Source of the DNA: Bacillota bacterium
Lineage (GTDB): Bacteria; Bacillota; Dethiobacteria; SKNC01
Assembly: GCA_007120745.1 (NCBI GenBank)
Contig: SKNC01000113.1
Span: 1 to 6,946 of the forward strand
DNA length: 6,946 nt
Direction of reading: 5' to 3'
Part shown: positions 4,194-6,946 of the stretch, one piece after another
Numbering within the stretch: the first letter of the stretch is position 1
How the letters are laid out: the number at the start of each line of letters is the position of its first letter
The notes under the pieces: model-generated
The model's database searches: none
What the model was told of the DNA's origin: nothing
Seen by the model: only the letters and a program-made list of their open reading frames with translations
Program-made: the position numbers and the translations under genes

Positions 4194-6946
4194 ATGAATC
4201 GCAGATATCTCGCATTATTTGCCCTGGCTGCTCTTTATATTATTATAAATATAGTTAACCGCTATTACCTGGACTGGCTATGGTTTCAGAACCTGGAATA
4301 CGGCTCTGTCTTTACCACCGTCCTATACAGTCAGATCGGAGTACGGGCCCTGTATTTCCTGGGAATTTTTGCAGTTCTATTCATCAACCTGAGGCTGGCC
4401 CGAAATACCGTCTTAAACCCGCCCAACCTGATGCTCAGACATAAACTTTTCAGCAGCCGTTTTGGAAATCTTTTAACCCCCAGAAACTATACCCTTCTGT
4501 CCCTGGGGGCCAGTGCCATTTTGGCCTTTCTTTTCTCAGCTGTCCCGGGAGACCAATGGCTTACCCTGTTAAAATACTTTAATCGTTCAGATTTTGGTCT
4601 GGCCGACCCTATATTAAACCGGGACGTAAGCTTTTACGTGTTTGTACTTCCCTTTTACCTCTTTATCAAAGACTATCTGACCACCCTGGTGGTGCTGTCC
4701 CTTCTCCTGATGGGAGGGCTGTATTTTGCTATCAGCATGTCCCCGGAAAGCTCCTATGAACGATGGTGGAACTACCTGGAGGGGAAACGTCATCTCACCA
4801 TACTGGCCGCCCTGCTCTTTATCATCAAAGCCTGGGATTATCGTCTAAAAATATATGAACTTCTTTTTTCCGATCGGGGTGCAGCCTTTGGAGCCGGGTA
4901 CACCGATGTTACCGTGCAGATTCCTGTGCTGAGAATCCTAACGATTTTAGCCCTGGTTCTGGGTATATTTCTTTTGGTAAAATCCTTTAAGCCGGATACC
5001 CGAAGCCTTCCCTTGTCGGTGGGAGCTTTATTGATCGCTTCCCTGCTGCTGGGGTCCCTATACCCTGCAGCGGTACAAAATTTCCGGGTAGACCCCAATG
5101 AACTGGCCCTGGAAACCCCCTACCTGGAACACAATATAAGTTTTACCCGGACCGCCTATGACCTGGAGGATATACAAACGGAAACATATTCTATCACTGA
5201 CCAGGTGGACCCCAATGTCCTGGAAACCAACCGGGGGACCTTCCAAAACATCCGGCTTTGGGACTACCGTCCCATCAAGACCACCTACAATCAGCTGCAG
5301 GGAATCAGGCCTTACTATACGTTCCATGATGTGGACATTGACCGCTACACCCTGGACGGAACGTACCGCCAGGTAATGCTCTCTGCCCGGGAATTGGACC
5401 AAAATGAACTGCCGGAAGGGGCACAGACCTGGGTAAACCAAAGGTTAAAATATACCCATGGATATGGATTTACCATGAGTCCGGTCAATGAGGTGACTTC
5501 CGACGGACTGCCGCGGTTTCTTGTAAGGAACATTCCTCCCGTCACTGAGACAGACCTGGACATTCAAAGACCGGAAATCTATTTTGGCGAAAAAACTGAC
5601 CAGTATGTATTTGTCAATACCCTGACCGAAGAATTTGACTATCCCATGGGTACAACCAACGCGTACACCATGTATGAAGGGGACGGGGGAGTTACCATTA
5701 ACTCTTTCCTGCGAAAGATACTTTTCTCCCTGCGCTTCAGTGATTACCGCATTCTCCTTTCTAATGACATTACCAATGAAAGCCGGGTGCTGTTCGACCG
5801 AAATATCCATGAAAGAGTTCGGAAAATAGCCCCTTTCCTTCAGTACGACCAGGACCCCTACCTGGTGGTATCCCAGGGCAGGCTGTTCTGGATTTTTGAC
5901 GCTTATACCACCTCCAACAGGTTTCCCTACGCACAGCCTTTCAGGGGTATAAATTATATTCGAAATTCCGTAAAAATCGTAATAGATGTCTACAACGGCA
6001 TGGTGGATTACTACGTGGTGGATGATACGGATCCCATAATTCAAGCATACAGCAGCATTTTTCCGGATCTCTTTAAACCCATGGAACAGGTGCCTGCGGA
6101 ACTTTTCAGCCATTTCCGATATCCTGTAGATCTTTTTGACCTGCAGAGCCAGGTATATTCCCTGTACCATATGGAGGACCCCAGGGTATTCTACAACAAA
6201 GAGGACCAGTGGACCATTCCCATAGAAAACTATGATGGTCAGCAGATACCGGTGGAACCTTACTACACCATCCTTCAGCTTCCGGGAGAAGAGGAGCCTG
6301 AATTTGTGCTGATGCTCCCCTTTAATCCTGTTCGAAGAGATAACATGATTGCCTGGATGGCTGCTCGCTGTGACCTGGAACATTATGGAGAAAGACTGGT
6401 TTTCCGATTCCCCAGGGAGCAGACCGTCCTGGGACCCCGGCAGGTGGAGGCGAGAATCGACCAAAGCACGGAAATATCTGCCCAGCTGACCCTGTGGGAC
6501 CAGAGGGGTTCAAGGGTGATCCGGGGCAACCTGCTGGTGCTTCCCATAAACCATTCGCTCCTTTACGTGGAACCAATATTCCTGCAGGCAGAACAGGGAC
6601 AGTATCCGGAACTGGCCAGGGTAATTGTCCTTTATGGAGAGAACCTGGTTATGGAGGAAACCCTGCAGAAGGCCCTGGACCGAATCTTTGGGGAGGCTCC
6701 CGATGCCCCGGAGGAAGAAGATGAAACCGGAACCATGGAAGAGCTAATTGTCCAGGCCAACCGCCTGATGTCTGAAGCCAGAGAAGCTCTGGTTCAGGGA
6801 GACTGGTCCGGTTATGGAAGAATTCAGGAGGAGCTGGAAAGAACGTTGAAAAACCTGGCGGAAATCATCGATGTTCCGGTGGAGGAAGAAGACATGGAAG
6901 AAGACATGGAAGGTGCCCTGGAGGAAGTGCTGGAAGATGAAATGAC
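4194..6946 (+). CDS. UPF0182 family integral membrane protein (PF03699/COG1615), 3' end beyond window
   Basis: An open frame of 917 codons runs to the right edge without a stop; members are usually about 900-1000 residues, so only a little is missing. Hydrophobic segments lie near residues 6-22, 47-66, 99-118, 147-181, 200-214, 244-262 and 273-291, then a long polar domain. Family hallmarks are clear: LPFNP (708-712), RDNMIAWMAARCD (715-727), QLTLWDQRGS (764-773), VIRGNLLVLPI (775-785) and SLLYVEPIFLQA (788-799). Earlier landmarks are NRDVSFYVF near 142-150 and YPMGTTNAYTMYEGDGG near 483-499. After about residue 834 comes an acidic, probably helical tail (EEEDE; EEDM repeated at 898-905), with GDW-type sequence typical of the family's C-terminus. 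The function is unknown in the family; no catalytic motif is seen. The polar domain is inferred to face outside. It is transcribed away from nadA and gives no clear functional link. Confidence 0.93.
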   Translation, partial: MNRRYLALFALAALYIIINIVNRYYLDWLWFQNLEYGSVFTTVLYSQIGVRALYFLGIFAVLFINLRLARNTVLNPPNLMLRHKLFSSRFGNLLTPRNYTLLSLGASAILAFLFSAVPGDQWLTLLKYFNRSDFGLADPILNRDVSFYVFVLPFYLFIKDYLTTLVVLSLLLMGGLYFAISMSPESSYERWWNYLEGKRHLTILAALLFIIKAWDYRLKIYELLFSDRGAAFGAGYTDVTVQIPVLRILTILALVLGIFLLVKSFKPDTRSLPLSVGALLIASLLLGSLYPAAVQNFRVDPNELALETPYLEHNISFTRTAYDLEDIQTETYSITDQVDPNVLETNRGTFQNIRLWDYRPIKTTYNQLQGIRPYYTFHDVDIDRYTLDGTYRQVMLSARELDQNELPEGAQTWVNQRLKYTHGYGFTMSPVNEVTSDGLPRFLVRNIPPVTETDLDIQRPEIYFGEKTDQYVFVNTLTEEFDYPMGTTNAYTMYEGDGGVTINSFLRKILFSLRFSDYRILLSNDITNESRVLFDRNIHERVRKIAPFLQYDQDPYLVVSQGRLFWIFDAYTTSNRFPYAQPFRGINYIRNSVKIVIDVYNGMVDYYVVDDTDPIIQAYSSIFPDLFKPMEQVPAELFSHFRYPVDLFDLQSQVYSLYHMEDPRVFYNKEDQWTIPIENYDGQQIPVEPYYTILQLPGEEEPEFVLMLPFNPVRRDNMIAWMAARCDLEHYGERLVFRFPREQTVLGPRQVEARIDQSTEISAQLTLWDQRGSRVIRGNLLVLPINHSLLYVEPIFLQAEQGQYPELARVIVLYGENLVMEETLQKALDRIFGEAPDAPEEEDETGTMEELIVQANRLMSEAREALVQGDWSGYGRIQEELERTLKNLAEIIDVPVEEEDMEEDMEGALEEVLEDEM

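Noticed and set aside
5058..5441. 127-residue minus-strand reading frame
   Set aside because: Antisense to the UPF0182 gene, with no ribosome site or family resemblance.
5445..6464. 339-residue reading frame on the minus strand
   Set aside because: It lies wholly inside the UPF0182 gene, which has clear family motifs here; no ribosome site or recognisable protein motif supports the antisense frame.

Overview
The window reads as chromosomal DNA of an endospore-forming, probably anaerobic Firmicute of the Clostridia type. The grounds are mid-range base composition with AT-rich intergenic stretches, strong AGGAGG-type ribosome sites, a nadA-nadB-nadC gene order, a UPF0182 membrane protein, and two promoters that look like forespore (sigma-G type) promoters. 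No species can be named from the sequence alone, and I see no mobile element, phage, CRISPR array, tRNA or rRNA.

Layout. Positions 1-400 hold no protein gene but carry two tandem, related structured-RNA genes on the minus strand: one complete (about 364 to 221) and one cut by the left edge (57 to 1). Each is preceded by the same promoter-like pair, GTATA-N17-CATNATA, ending 5 nt before the RNA. Positions 434-3874 are a minus-strand operon, nadA (3874-2960), nadB (2880-1246) and nadC (1267-434). It is driven by a near-consensus sigma-A promoter at 3992-3964. The leader has a 12-bp hairpin, a strong terminator-like hairpin lies between nadA and nadB, and nadB overlaps nadC by 22 bp. A 319-bp divergent intergenic region follows. 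From 4194 to the right edge runs a plus-strand gene for a large UPF0182-family membrane protein, still open after 917 codons.

How the genes work together. NadB oxidises L-aspartate to iminoaspartate, NadA condenses this with dihydroxyacetone phosphate to quinolinate, and NadC converts quinolinate and PRPP to nicotinate mononucleotide. The operon is therefore the complete aspartate branch of de novo NAD synthesis, and all expected catalytic or cluster-binding residues are present. The UPF0182 gene is divergent and has no obvious link to NAD.

The most interesting part is the tandem small-RNA locus downstream of nadC. Structure (closing stem, internal hairpin, apical stem), size near 145 nt, a 20-nt identical block with a pyrimidine-rich unpaired segment, and the forespore-type promoters all fit a sporulation small RNA of the CsfG kind. 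That family name is an inference that needs a covariance-model search. Two gene starts were moved inward from the longest reading frame (nadA to 3874, nadB to 2880) on promoter and ribosome-site evidence.
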